64,000 bases of DNA, from positions 1 to 64,000 of the forward strand of contig NZ_JAHXBF010000018.1 of assembly GCF_020103695.1 (NCBI RefSeq), read 5' to 3'. The notes beneath the pieces were generated by a model that was given only the letters and a program-made list of their open reading frames with translations, ran no database searches and was not told the DNA's origin. Numbering within the stretch: position 1 is the stretch's first letter; each line of letters starts with the position of its first letter. Positions 8,298-19,225 of this stretch are shown here, piece by piece. This stretch comes from Hyalangium versicolor (lineage in GTDB: Bacteria; Myxococcota; Myxococcia; Myxococcales; Myxococcaceae). Position numbers and translations under genes: made by a program.

Positions 8298-9899
8298 GTG
8301 TCCGGCGCCTCCGAGTACCAGCCACTCGAGGGTCTCCCCATCCCGGTGGCCATCGTGCGCGCCGAGCGAGTGGTGTACGCCAACCCCGCGCTGACGGCCC
8401 TGCTGGGCGCCGCCACGGAGGAGCTGTCGCAGCTCTCCATGGCGGAGTTCATCCGCCAGTTCATGCCACAGGAGCACCCCTGGCTGGGGCCTCTCTACGA
8501 GACGCGAGCCCCCGGCGAGCGGATGCCCGACTCAGGATTCTGGCTGCGCCTGCGGAGCGCGAACGGGCGGGAGCGCATGTGCCACTTCCAGGCCACCCCC
8601 GGTCCCCGGCCGGACGAGCACCTGGTGGTGGTGCTCGACATGGAGCGGGAGGACAGCGTGCGCCGCCTCACCGAGACGCTGGTGAGCACCGCGGCGAAGA
8701 TGATGCGCTGCCGGGACGAGCGGTCCGTGCTGGAGATGGCGGTGGAGGCCATCCACCAGCAGGGCTTCCACGCCTCGGTGCTGCGACTGGACGGTGACGC
8801 GTTCGTCAACTCCGCCGTGCGGCAGGATCCGGTGGTCCTCGCCTTCAGCGAGAAGCACTATGGCCGCCCCCTCCAGGAGGTGCGCCTCCCCCGTGGCAGC
8901 CTGCCCCACATGGAGGCCGTGCTCACGGAGCGCAAGGCGTCCTACGCCCAGGACATCCACCCCACGCTGGAGCAGTTCCGCGACTCGGAGCTGGCCGAGT
9001 TCCTCTGGCGCACCTTCCCCAACACGCGCTCCCTGGACGCGCCCATCTTCATTGGAGGCACGGCCTACGGCATCCTCGCGGTGCACGGCCAGGCGTTGAC
9101 TCCCGCGAGCGCGAGCACGCTGGAGCTGTTCGCCAGCATCATTGGCAGCGCGTTGGAGAACGTGCGTCACCACCACGAGGCGGCGCACCGCCTGGCCGAG
9201 GTCTCCCGGCTCCAGTCCGATCGGGTGGAGCAGGAGCGGCTCACGGTGCTGGGCGAGGCCGCGGGTGTGGTTGCCCACGAGGTGCGCAACCCTCTGGGCG
9301 CGATCCTCAATGTGGCCACGGTGCTCAAGCGCGAGCCGCGGCTCAGCTCCATCGGCGCCAGCGCGGTGTCCATGCTGGAGGAGGAAGTGACCCGGCTCGA
9401 GGACATCGTCCGGGATCTACTGGACGTGGTCCGCCCCTTCGAGCTGCGCCCTCGGCCCCTGCACGTGGGAGAGGTGGCGCGGCGCTCGGTGGAGAGCCTG
9501 CAACCCGTCTCGGAGGCCACCCAGGCCCAGGTCGAAATCCTCGAGGAGCCAGAGCTGCCCCTGGTCCAAGCGGACGAGACGTTGGTGCAACTGGCGATGT
9601 CCAACCTGCTGCGCTACGCGCTCCGCTCCTCCCCCTTGGGAGGCAAGGTGCGGCTGGTGCTGGCGCGCGTGCCCGGCGGCGTCTCCGTCGTGGTGGAGGA
9701 TCAGGGCGCGGGTCTGTCGGGCGTGGACTCGCAGCGTGTCTTCGAGCCCTTCTTCACCAGCCGCGCCACGGGGGCCGGGCTGGGCCTGGCCGTGGTGCGG
9801 CGCGTGGCCCTGGCGCACGGCGGCACCGTGGGCGTGAGTGAGCGCCCCGGAGGCGGAGCGCGCTTCGAGCTCAAGCTGCCCGAATCCCTGGACAGCTGA
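8298..9899 (+). CDS. PAS-GAF sensor histidine kinase
   Basis: A ~533-aa soluble kinase. An N-terminal PAS-like domain (PIPVAIVRAERVVYANPAL) is followed by a GAF-like domain (~residues 140-290), a HisKA dimerisation domain with the phospho-acceptor in VVAHEVRNPLGAI, and an HATPase_c domain with N box (AMSNLLRYAL), G1 (VEDQGAGL) and G2 (GAGLGLAVV). No transmembrane segment is seen, so it senses a cytoplasmic signal. The GTG at 8298 has AGGA eight bases upstream; a TTG at 8262 would add 12 residues. It is the third gene of the cluster after the receiver and PilZ proteins and probably phosphorylates the 6833 receiver. Confidence 0.9.
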   Translation: MSGASEYQPLEGLPIPVAIVRAERVVYANPALTALLGAATEELSQLSMAEFIRQFMPQEHPWLGPLYETRAPGERMPDSGFWLRLRSANGRERMCHFQATPGPRPDEHLVVVLDMEREDSVRRLTETLVSTAAKMMRCRDERSVLEMAVEAIHQQGFHASVLRLDGDAFVNSAVRQDPVVLAFSEKHYGRPLQEVRLPRGSLPHMEAVLTERKASYAQDIHPTLEQFRDSELAEFLWRTFPNTRSLDAPIFIGGTAYGILAVHGQALTPASASTLELFASIIGSALENVRHHHEAAHRLAEVSRLQSDRVEQERLTVLGEAAGVVAHEVRNPLGAILNVATVLKREPRLSSIGASAVSMLEEEVTRLEDIVRDLLDVVRPFELRPRPLHVGEVARRSVESLQPVSEATQAQVEILEEPELPLVQADETLVQLAMSNLLRYALRSSPLGGKVRLVLARVPGGVSVVVEDQGAGLSGVDSQRVFEPFFTSRATGAGLGLAVVRRVALAHGGTVGVSERPGGGARFELKLPESLDS

Positions 9900-9916
9900 C
9901 GGCGCGGGGCCGTGCG

Positions 9917-10774
9917 TTAGATCTCGATGCCGAGCGAGCTCAGGCTGCTGTAGATGCCGTTGTCCCCGGCCAGGTTGCCGTAGGCCCCCACGTCGAGGTT
10001 GAAGCCGGAGGCCTTCCCGGTCAGATCCCGCTGGATGCGCTCGCCCAGCGCGTCGACCGTCTTCTCCTCCAGCTGCGAGTCACCATCGCCCGTCGTGGCA
10101 GCGTGGCCCAGCTCGTGAGCCAACGTGTGGATCAGATCAGGGCTGCTGGGATCCGCGATGTCGATGCGCGTGCTCCCGTTGCCCCAGGTCGTCAGGCCCT
10201 CGGTGCCGGAGCCCCCGTCCGGGTTCAGGCCGGAGTCGGCGGAGATGCTGTTCAGCCCGTTGGCCTTGGCCGCCGCGAGCAGCTTGGCCCCATCCGGGTG
10301 GCTGGCGATCTTCTCGAGCGCGTCGCGCAGCCGCGGATCCGTGACCTTGATGCCCGCGACCATGTCCCCGCCCGTCTCGTTCGAGGAGTTGGCCTTCGAA
10401 GCCTTGGCCGGGCCACTGGAACCATCCAGCGAGGGCAGTCCACTCGGTGCCGCCTTCTGGCTGCTGGGGGTGAAGCTGTCCTTCTTGGAGCACCCCGACG
10501 AGCCGCCCACGGCCTTGGCCGAACCCGAGCCGGAACCCGACGAGCCGCCCGACTCCGAACCGCCCAGCGAGTTGACCTTCCCACCGCTCAGCTTCTGCAC
10601 GAGCTGCTCGAGGATCTGCTCCAGCGAGCCCAGCACCTTCTGCAGGGACTCGGCGTCCTTCGAATCCAACCCCTTCGCCGCGCCGGCCTTTGCCTCTCCC
10701 TTGGGAGCCTGGCCTCGCGAGCCCAGAGACTGAATCGGGTTCGAACCAACGCGAGGGGAGATGGACGACAGCAT
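9917..10774 (-). CDS. HELGH metallopeptidase-like protein, possible effector
   Basis: A 285-aa protein with a disordered, Gly/Ser-rich N-terminal half (SGGSSGSGSGS) and a compact C-terminal domain. That domain contains a zincin signature HELGH, followed after twelve residues by EKTVD, a gluzincin-type ExxxD third ligand. There is no Sec signal; the N-terminus (MLSSISPRVGSNP) is Ser-rich and hydrophilic, reminiscent of non-classically secreted substrates or type III/M27-like effector proteases. That resemblance is suggestive only. The ATG at 10774 is preferred because AGGAG lies six bases upstream; an in-frame GTG at 10795 is less well placed. It is separated from the upstream methyltransferase gene by 86 bp. 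Confidence 0.7.
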   Translation of the reverse strand: MLSSISPRVGSNPIQSLGSRGQAPKGEAKAGAAKGLDSKDAESLQKVLGSLEQILEQLVQKLSGGKVNSLGGSESGGSSGSGSGSAKAVGGSSGCSKKDSFTPSSQKAAPSGLPSLDGSSGPAKASKANSSNETGGDMVAGIKVTDPRLRDALEKIASHPDGAKLLAAAKANGLNSISADSGLNPDGGSGTEGLTTWGNGSTRIDIADPSSPDLIHTLAHELGHAATTGDGDSQLEEKTVDALGERIQRDLTGKASGFNLDVGAYGNLAGDNGIYSSLSSLGIEI

Positions 10775-10860
10775 GGGCAGCTCCTCTCCGACCACAATGT
10801 CGGAAACGACGGGGTATGACCCACATTATCGGACCATGTGCGAAGGAGTTGCGTGCTGTC

Positions 10861-11994
10861 TTACAAAAAGTGAGAAGCCATGAGGAGCCGACACCTCAGG
10901 CCACCGTTCCGCACTCGCAAGCTCTTGATCTCCTTGAGTCCCAGCTCGCGGATGAGCGCCTCGTCGTCGGGGACGAGCAGCGCCACACGCCAGCCCTGGA
11001 AGGACCGGCGCAGGGTGGCCCCCAACGCCCGGTAGAGCGCGGGGAGTTCACCGCCCTCCCCCACCCTCTTTCCATAGGGCGGGTTGGCCACCACCAGCCC
11101 CAATCCCGGCACGGGTGCATCGAGCGTCTTCACGTCCCGCCGCTCCAGCGCCAGCGTCAACCCGGCCCGCCTCGCGTTGCGCCGGGCCGTGCCCAGTGCC
11201 CCCGCGTTGATGTCAAAGCCATGGAAGGAGCCCCGGGGGGCCGTCAGCGACTCCGCCCGGGCGCGGGCCCGGCGCTGATCCCAGGCCGCCGCATCGAAGC
11301 GGGGGAAGTGCTCGAAGGCGAAGGTGCGCTCCAGGCCCGGCGCCCGGCGCATGGACTTCCACGCCCCCTCGATGAGGAACGTGCCCGAACCGCACATCGG
11401 ATCCACCAGCGGCTCCACCCCGTCATAGCCCGCGAGCTCCAGGATGCCCGCTGCCAGCGTCTCCCGTAGCGGGGCCCGGCCGATCTCCTGCCGGTAGCCG
11501 CGCCGATGGAGGGACGCTCCGCTGGTGTCCGCGCTCACGGTGCACTCCACGCCCTCGAGCCGGAGCAGGAGCGTAAGGCCTTCGCTCTCCTCCTCCTCGT
11601 CCAGCGGGCCCGCCTTCCCCACACTGGAGAGCCGCCAGGCCCGCGCCGCCGCAGACGGCACCGCGTTCGTCGGCACCCGCGAATCGTGCGCCGCCACGGA
11701 GAGCCTGGGCGTCTCCTGGCCATTCCACACGCTCGACAGGTCCAGTTCCCCGAGCCCGCGTGTCAGGGCACCCACGTCCGGGGCGCGGAAGGTGCCCAGG
11801 CGCAGCAGCACCCGGCTGGCGGTGCGCAAGCGGAGGTTGGCCTCCTGGTGCAGCCCGGTGGGGCCTTCCAACTCCACACCGCCCTCCACGCGCCGGGGCG
11901 CCAGGCCCAGGGCCGCAGCCTCCGCCTCCAGCGCGGGTTCCAGCCCGGGAGGGGCTACGGCGAAGACCTGCTCCTTCTTTGGAATGCTCGTCAC
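10861..11994 (-). CDS. THUMP-type 23S rRNA/tRNA methyltransferase
   Basis: A 377-aa RlmL/Trm14-like RNA methyltransferase. An N-terminal ferredoxin-like/THUMP region (residues ~1-165) precedes a class I SAM-dependent fold. The signature VDPMCGSGTFLIEGA is the SAM-binding loop, and VVANPPYGKRVGE is the NPPY catalytic motif of N-methyltransferases acting on guanine or adenine in RNA. Length is close to the single-activity RlmL/TrmN class and half of E. coli RlmKL, so only one of the two fused activities is present. The substrate is probably guanosine N2 in 23S rRNA or tRNA; which one cannot be told here. It is divergent from the oxidoreductase at 12076 with ~80 bp for promoters. Confidence 0.88.
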   Translation of the reverse strand: MTSIPKKEQVFAVAPPGLEPALEAEAAALGLAPRRVEGGVELEGPTGLHQEANLRLRTASRVLLRLGTFRAPDVGALTRGLGELDLSSVWNGQETPRLSVAAHDSRVPTNAVPSAAARAWRLSSVGKAGPLDEEEESEGLTLLLRLEGVECTVSADTSGASLHRRGYRQEIGRAPLRETLAAGILELAGYDGVEPLVDPMCGSGTFLIEGAWKSMRRAPGLERTFAFEHFPRFDAAAWDQRRARARAESLTAPRGSFHGFDINAGALGTARRNARRAGLTLALERRDVKTLDAPVPGLGLVVANPPYGKRVGEGGELPALYRALGATLRRSFQGWRVALLVPDDEALIRELGLKEIKSLRVRNGGLRCRLLMASHFL

Positions 11995-12075
11995 GCGCGG
12001 CCCATTGTGGGCGCCCGGCCCGAGGCCGCAATCCCTATCGGCGAACGCCCTGCTTTTGCGTTAAGGGGAGGGCCC

Positions 12076-12969
12076 ATGAGCACCGCCGCCCCCACCGTCA
12101 CCCCTGTCCGCAAGAAGCCCCTGGACTACGAAGTCACCGTCACCGAGGTGCGGCAGGAGACGCACGACACCGCCAGCCTCCTCCTGGACTTCGGGGGCGC
12201 GCCGGTGGAGTACAAGGCCGGCCAGTTCATCAACATCGACCCGCACCAGTTCCCCGCCCTGCGCTGCCTCACCGGATTCCTGCAGGAGCAGAAGGGCCGC
12301 CGGGAGCTGTTCCGCTCCTACTCGATGTCCTCGGCGCCCCACGAGTCCCAGGTGGCCATCACCGTGAAGGACGAGGAGTTCATCGCTGGAATTACGAAGT
12401 ACCCGGCGCTGCTGGCGCCCTACCTCATCCACGGCCGGCTGAAAGGCGCTCGCATCAAGGTCCAGGGTTTCATGGGCCCCTACCACCTGCCGGACGACGT
12501 GCAGGAGCGCACGGACCATCTGGTCCACATCGTCGCGGGCTCGGGGGCCGTGCCCAACTTCGCCATCCTCAAGGACGCGCTGCACCGCGGGCTGAAGCTG
12601 CGCCACACCGTGCTCTGCTCCAACAAGACCTGGACGGACATGCTCTTCCGCGAGGAGTTGGACAAGCTGGAGGCCGCGAACCCGGACACCGTCCGCGTGT
12701 TTCACACCCTCACCCGGGAGACGGACGAGTCGCGGTTCGGCCCGAAGGTGCGCAAGGGGCGCATCAGCCAGGCCCTCCTGGAGGAGCTCATCCCGGACCG
12801 GCCTACGTGCCTGGTCTACGCATGCGGCCCGGCCATCAGCCCGTGGGAACGCAAGAAGGCCCTGGAGACGCGCACGCCCGCCACGCCCCGCTTCATGGAG
12901 ACGGTGCTGGGCCACCTCCACACCGTGGGAGTGGAGGACAAGCGCATCAAACGGGAGACGTACGGGTAG
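12076..12969 (+). CDS. FAD/NAD(P)-binding oxidoreductase (FNR-like)
   Basis: A 297-aa ferredoxin-NADP reductase superfamily protein. The FAD-binding barrel contains RSYSMSSAP (flavin-binding RxYS motif), and the NAD(P) domain starts with HIVAGSGAVPNFAIL. The YACGPAIS motif near the end is the usual CGP nicotinamide-site element. The C-terminal extension (RFMETVLGHL and on) resembles the BoxA or phenylacetyl-CoA reductase-type subfamily, but no iron-sulphur domain is fused. It should transfer electrons between NAD(P)H and a ferredoxin-like partner not encoded nearby. AGGGGAGG just upstream fixes the ATG. Its 3' end overlaps the convergent methyltransferase gene by 23 bp. Confidence 0.88.
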   Translation: MSTAAPTVTPVRKKPLDYEVTVTEVRQETHDTASLLLDFGGAPVEYKAGQFINIDPHQFPALRCLTGFLQEQKGRRELFRSYSMSSAPHESQVAITVKDEEFIAGITKYPALLAPYLIHGRLKGARIKVQGFMGPYHLPDDVQERTDHLVHIVAGSGAVPNFAILKDALHRGLKLRHTVLCSNKTWTDMLFREELDKLEAANPDTVRVFHTLTRETDESRFGPKVRKGRISQALLEELIPDRPTCLVYACGPAISPWERKKALETRTPATPRFMETVLGHLHTVGVEDKRIKRETYG

Positions 12970-13825
12970 CGCCCGCGGGCTCCACGCCCAGCAGCCGCGT
13001 CAGCTTGGGCTGCACCCCGAAGGAGCCCAGCAACGCCTCCAGCTTCGCCCGCGCCGGGCGGCTCTCCTTGTGCACGCGGCGGCCGAGGATGAGCTCGTTC
13101 TTCAGCGAGTGCTCCCACCCCGTCAGCTCCGTCACCGTCACCTGGTAGCCGAAGGCCTCCAGCGTCATGGCGCGGATGACATTGGTGAGGTGCGAGCCGA
13201 ACTCGCGCCGGTGCCACGGGTGCTGGAAGAGCATCCCCAATGAGGTGTCCACCTCGGGCCGCTTGCCCTTGAGCTGCGCGGCGACCTCCGCCTGGCAGCA
13301 CGGCACCACCGCCACATGGTCCGCTCCGTGTTGGATGGCCGCCGCCAGCGCGTCATCCGTCGCCGTGTCGCACGCGTGCAGTGCCGTCAGCAGGTGGATG
13401 CGCTCCGGCCAGGTGGCCGCCTCCAGGTGCGCCGTCTGGAACTGCATCCGCGTGAAGCCCAGGCGCTGGGCGCGCTCCCGGGCCCGATCGGTCAGCTCCG
13501 GACGACCCTCGATGGATAGCAGCGTCCCGGCCGGCGCGTCCTTGTCGGGCGCCGCGTCCTTGAGGAACAGCTCATAGAGGATGAAACCCAGGTACGCGTT
13601 GCCACTGCCCGCATCCACCACCACGGGCGAGGGATGCCGCGCGAGGATGTCCTCCATCGCTGGCCGCAGCAGGCCCATGAGGTGGTTGACCTGCTTGAGC
13701 TTGCGCAGGGCATCCGCGTTGAGGTTCCCCTCGCGCGTGAGCAGGTGCAGCTCGCGCAGGAGCGCCGGCGACTGGTCCGGCAGCAGCTCGCGCCGGACCT
13801 GCGGGGCCTTGACGTTGCGCCTCAG
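12947..13825 (-). CDS. Class I SAM-dependent methyltransferase, probable CTG start
   Basis: The methyltransferase core is clear: VVVDAGSGNAYLGF (SAM loop), LLSIEGRPEL, LTALHACDTATDDAL, then VVPCCQ. The first ATG in frame is at 13678, but the frame stays open and protein-like well upstream of it (ELLPDQSPALLREL, then LNADALRKLKQVNHL), as expected for a helical N-terminal domain. No ATG, GTG or TTG occurs between the upstream stop and 13678. A CTG at 13825-13823 overlaps the TGA stop of the Nfu gene as CTGA, mimicking an ATGA coupled start; I adopt it, giving 292 aa. The substrate is unknown; HACD and PCCQ motifs are typical of uncharacterised methyltransferases. The alternative is initiation at 13678 with loss of an N-terminal domain. 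Confidence 0.75.
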   Translation of the reverse strand: MRRNVKAPQVRRELLPDQSPALLRELHLLTREGNLNADALRKLKQVNHLMGLLRPAMEDILARHPSPVVVDAGSGNAYLGFILYELFLKDAAPDKDAPAGTLLSIEGRPELTDRARERAQRLGFTRMQFQTAHLEAATWPERIHLLTALHACDTATDDALAAAIQHGADHVAVVPCCQAEVAAQLKGKRPEVDTSLGMLFQHPWHRREFGSHLTNVIRAMTLEAFGYQVTVTELTGWEHSLKNELILGRRVHKESRPARAKLEALLGSFGVQPKLTRLLGVEPAGATRTSPV

Positions 13826-14391
13826 ACGGACACCACCTCGGTCACCTCGGGGATGAGCTCCCGCAGGCGCCCTTCAATGCCCATCTTCAGCGTCGCCGTG
13901 GAGGACGGGCAGCCCGCGCACGAGCCCTGCATGTGCAGGTAGACGATGCCGCCGTCGAACCGGTCCAGGGTGATGTCCCCGCCGTCCTGCGCCACCGCCG
14001 GGCGGATCTCCGTATCCAGGATGTCGCGGATCCGCTGTTCCACCGAGCCCGCATCCGAGCTGCTGGCCACCGCCGCACGAGCCGCCGCCACCGCCTCCTC
14101 GTCCACCACGGGCTCGTTGGCCCCCAGGTGCGAGTCCAGCGTGGCCATCACCGCGTCATTGAGCTCGTCCCACTCGCCCTCATCGCCCTTCGTCACGGTG
14201 ACGAAGTTGAGGCCCACCATCACCGCCGTGACGCCCTTGACGTCCATCAGCTTGGTGGCCAGCGGGGACTTCTTCTGTGCGTCGTCGCGGTGGGTGAAGT
14301 TCACCGCGCCGCTGGAGAGCAGGCGCCGGTCCACCACGTACTTCAGGGTGCTGGGGTTCGGGGTCCACTCGAGCTGGATGTTCACCGACAT
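13822..14391 (-). CDS. Nfu-type Fe-S cluster carrier
   Basis: A 189-aa protein with the N-terminal Scaffold_Nfu domain (residues 1-~87; QLEWTPNPSTLKYV) and a C-terminal NifU-like domain containing the CxxC cluster ligand in GSCAGCPSST. Proteins of this type carry 4Fe-4S clusters to apo-enzymes. The GGDI and MQGSCAGC elements match the family, and the length is normal. It is the first gene of a two-gene unit; its stop overlaps the start of the methyltransferase. It is divergent from the DUF2378 gene across 193 bp, where promoters for both must lie. Confidence 0.93.
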   Translation of the reverse strand: MSVNIQLEWTPNPSTLKYVVDRRLLSSGAVNFTHRDDAQKKSPLATKLMDVKGVTAVMVGLNFVTVTKGDEGEWDELNDAVMATLDSHLGANEPVVDEEAVAAARAAVASSSDAGSVEQRIRDILDTEIRPAVAQDGGDITLDRFDGGIVYLHMQGSCAGCPSSTATLKMGIEGRLRELIPEVTEVVSV

Positions 14392-14584
14392 TCGGAATCT
14401 CCTATCCCTCTTCTCCTAAGGCGATCGCGGCCCCATAGCAACCCGGAGCCCAAGGAAGCAAACGGGCCGTCCCCTGCCACCCCTTTTCCGGGAATGGCTC
14501 GGTCCAGTGGGCCACATCCCGGATCCGAATGTAGTGCGAGGCGCAAAGATCGGTGTATGACAGCCCGTCCGAGGACTTTCACAC

Positions 14585-15154
14585 ATGGAGACGAAGCTTC
14601 CCACCCGCCCTCCGATCGAGCCCCGATCGCTGCCGCGCATCCCGGTCAGCGTGATGGAGGGGCTCTTCGTGCGAGGCCTCAAGGCCCAGGGGAAGCTGGC
14701 CGAACGGCTCCTGTCCTACGGCTATGACATCAAAAAGCCCGAGGTGAGCTACTCGGTGCTCACCTACCAGCGCTGCGTCAACGCGGCCCGCCAGGAAGTC
14801 TACGGAAACCTCAGTGATGACGAGGCGTACCGGCTCCTGGGCCGCAAGCTGGTGGACGGCTTCCTGGAAACGCTGGTGGGCAAGGTGGTGGCGGTGGCCA
14901 TGCCGATGATTGGCCCCGCCCGCGTGGTGGAGCGGCTGCCCCGCTACTGCGCGATGATGGGCCGCGGAGAGATGGAAGTCCGCATCATGCCGGCCGGCGA
15001 GACGGCCCGGCGCATCTACTTCGGCGACATCTACAACCGCCCGGAGTTCCTCGCGGGCGCCCTGGAAGTTGGCCTGGAGCGGGCCCACGTCAAACCCATC
15101 GTCACGGTGGAGGAGCGGACCTCGGAGGGCTACCGGCTCTACCTGCGCTGGTAG
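14585..15154 (+). CDS. DUF2378 (TIGR02265) family protein
   Basis: A 189-aa member of a myxobacteria-specific paralogous family. Typical family marks are VMEGLFVRGLKAQG near the start, LTYQRCVNAARQEVYGNL, AYRLLGRKLVDGF and the final SEGYRLYLRW. The function is not known for any member to my knowledge. There is no signal peptide or membrane segment. Its presence is strong evidence for the taxonomic placement of the window. It lies 70 bp upstream of the GNAT gene and could share a transcript with it. Confidence 0.88.
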   Translation: METKLPTRPPIEPRSLPRIPVSVMEGLFVRGLKAQGKLAERLLSYGYDIKKPEVSYSVLTYQRCVNAARQEVYGNLSDDEAYRLLGRKLVDGFLETLVGKVVAVAMPMIGPARVVERLPRYCAMMGRGEMEVRIMPAGETARRIYFGDIYNRPEFLAGALEVGLERAHVKPIVTVEERTSEGYRLYLRW

Positions 15155-15224
15155 GTGGCCGGAGCCGTCCCTGGCGAGTACCCGACCGGGCCGTTATAGG
15201 CTCGGCTTCGACCCGGCCCGCCCG

Positions 15225-16385
15225 ATGTCCAGCTCGCTCCCTCTGACGCTGCGCGTCTATCGCTCCATCACCGAGCTCCCTCGAGGGGCCTGGGATGCGT
15301 TGCTCGACGAAGCGGCGGTGCCTTTCCTGGAGTGGGAGTTCCTGGCGGCGCTGGAGGAGAGTGGCTGTGCCGTGCCCGAGCGGGGCTGGCACCCGCGGCA
15401 CCTGACGCTGTGGCGGGGAGCGCGCCTGGTGGCCGCCGCGCCCGCGTACCTGCGGGACGACAGTGACGGCGAGTTCGTCTTCGATGGCTCGTGGGCCACG
15501 GCCGCCGGACGCGTGGGGCTGCGCTACTACCCGAAGCTCGTGCTGGCCGTGCCCTTCACCCCGGCCATGGGCCGCCGCGTCCTCGTGGCGCCCGGAGAGG
15601 ACCGGTCCGCTCGCGAGGCGGAGCTGTACGCCGCCGCCCTGGAGTACGCCCGCGCCGAGGGCGTCTCGGGCATTCACGTCCTCTTCCACACCGAGGACGA
15701 GGCCGCGGGCCTGGAGGCCGCGGGGTTCGCGCTGCGCATCGGCGTGCAGTACCAGTGGACCAACCCCGGCTACAGCACGTGGGAGGACTTCCTCGCTCGC
15801 TTCCACTCCAAGCGGCGCATCCAGCTGCGGCGCGAGCTGCGCACTCCGGAGCGCCAGGGCATCACCGTGCGCACGCTGCGCAGCGAGGAGTTGGCGGAGT
15901 TGGATCCGGACGAGCTCTTCCGGCTGTACGCCTCCACGGTGGATAAGTATCCGTGGGGGCGGCGCTTCCTCACCCCGGCCTTCTTCGCTCGGATGCTGGC
16001 TCGCTTCCGGCACCGCTGCGAGCTCGTGGAAGCCCGTCGGGGAGGACAACGCATCGCTGGAGCGTTCAACTTCACCGGCCCGGACGTCCTCTACGGACGC
16101 TACTGGGGCTGCTTCGAGGAGCATGCCTTCCTGCACTTCAACGTCTGCCTCTACCACCCCCTCCAGGAAGCCATCCGCCTGGGCCTCAAGCGCTTCGAGC
16201 CCGGCGCGGGAGGGGAGCACAAATTGACGCGGGGGTTCGAGCCCCGGCTTACCTACAGCGCGCACCTGCTCCTTCACCCTGGACTCGACCGGGCTGTGCG
16301 TGCCTTCCTGCTCCAGGAGCAGTCGGCCGTCCGCGCGGGCCTGCCTCGGTGGCAGGCGGAGACAGGTTTCAAGGAGGAGGGCTGA
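15225..16385 (+). CDS. GNAT family (DUF482) N-acyltransferase
   Basis: A 386-aa protein of the DUF482/peptidoglycan-biosynthesis-like GNAT group, built as two tandem GNAT-like halves similar in plan to FemABX enzymes. Family marks are FVFDGSWATAAGRVGLRYYPK, GIHVLFHTEDEA, SKRRIQLRRELR and the very conserved YGRYWGC, LHFNVCLYH and FEPGAGGEHKL. The reaction is not defined for this family; transfer of an amino-acyl or acyl group to an amino group is assumed. The ATG at 15225 is chosen because the N-terminus from SLPLTLRVYRSI matches the domain; the open frame extends further upstream but with no protein-like sequence. Confidence 0.85.
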   Translation: MSSSLPLTLRVYRSITELPRGAWDALLDEAAVPFLEWEFLAALEESGCAVPERGWHPRHLTLWRGARLVAAAPAYLRDDSDGEFVFDGSWATAAGRVGLRYYPKLVLAVPFTPAMGRRVLVAPGEDRSAREAELYAAALEYARAEGVSGIHVLFHTEDEAAGLEAAGFALRIGVQYQWTNPGYSTWEDFLARFHSKRRIQLRRELRTPERQGITVRTLRSEELAELDPDELFRLYASTVDKYPWGRRFLTPAFFARMLARFRHRCELVEARRGGQRIAGAFNFTGPDVLYGRYWGCFEEHAFLHFNVCLYHPLQEAIRLGLKRFEPGAGGEHKLTRGFEPRLTYSAHLLLHPGLDRAVRAFLLQEQSAVRAGLPRWQAETGFKEEG

Positions 16386-16421
16386 AGCGCTCGCCCCGCT
16401 TCAGCATCTGAGAGAGAGCCC

Positions 16422-16745
16422 ATGGCCCAGAAGTTCGAAAACGACGAGAACGTCGTCACAGAGACCAAGCCGGAGAAGAAGCTCAAGAAGCCGACGCTCT
16501 ACAAGGTGCTCCTGCACAACGACAACTACACCACGCGAGAGTTCGTGGTGGCCGTACTCAAGGAGGTCTTCCACAAGTCCGAGACGGATGCCGTGCAGAT
16601 CATGCTCCACGTTCATTACAACGGCATCGGAGTGGCCGGCGTTTATACGTATGAAGTGGCCGAGACGAAGATCAAGATTGTGGAGGCTGCGGCGAAGGAC
16701 AATGGGTTCCCGCTGCGTCTCTCGATGGAACCAGAGGAAGGTTGA
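16422..16745 (+). CDS. clpS: ATP-dependent Clp protease adaptor ClpS
   Basis: A 107-aa adaptor that binds N-degron substrates and hands them to ClpA. The core is textbook: LYKVLLHNDNYTT, where Asn-Asp form the N-end-binding pocket, FVVAVLKEVFHKS and IMLHVHYNGIGVAGVYTYEVAETK. A ~25-residue charged N-terminal tail precedes the fold, as needed for ClpA engagement. It lies three bases upstream of clpA, so the two are co-transcribed and probably translationally coupled. Confidence 0.97.
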   Translation: MAQKFENDENVVTETKPEKKLKKPTLYKVLLHNDNYTTREFVVAVLKEVFHKSETDAVQIMLHVHYNGIGVAGVYTYEVAETKIKIVEAAAKDNGFPLRLSMEPEEG

Positions 16746-16748
16746 ACC

Positions 16749-19043
<2,295 letters not shown>

Positions 19044-19067
19044 GCGAGCGTTCGTTCCTCGCGAAGA

Positions 19068-19121
19068 GAAGGGCCTGGAATCGAGAGGGAAACCTCACCG
19101 ATTCTGGGCCCTTCGTCTTTT
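19068..19121 (+). terminator. Intrinsic terminator of clpS-clpA
   Basis: A 16-bp stem with two G-U pairs (GAAGGGCC... at 19068-19083 with ...GGGCCCTTC at 19099-19114), a 15-nt loop and a GTCTTTT tail, 25 bp after the clpA stop. Confidence 0.9.
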
Positions 19122-19147
19122 CAGCCCCCGGAGCGTCATCGTCTCAA

Positions 19148-19225
19148 TCCTATGAGGCCCAACGCCAATTCGGATTGCAGGCCATCGAAAATGCCCTGAA
19201 GGGAATTTGGGGAGTGCGGAAGTGA
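19148..19225 (+). pseudogene. 3' relic of a gene once coupled to DUF2019 gene
   Basis: Reading in the frame that ends at TGA 19223-19225 gives SYEAQRQFG, LQAIENALK, GIWGVRK and stop. The second DUF2019 locus has the same ending (26149-26214), with differences mostly at third codon positions (GGA/GGG, GCC/GCG, GAA/GAG, AAT/AAC, ATT/ATC). Such silent differences show the segment was translated. The stop overlaps the GTG of the DUF2019 gene as GTGA. Upstream of ~19125 lies the clpA terminator, so the rest of the gene is gone. Confidence 0.55.
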
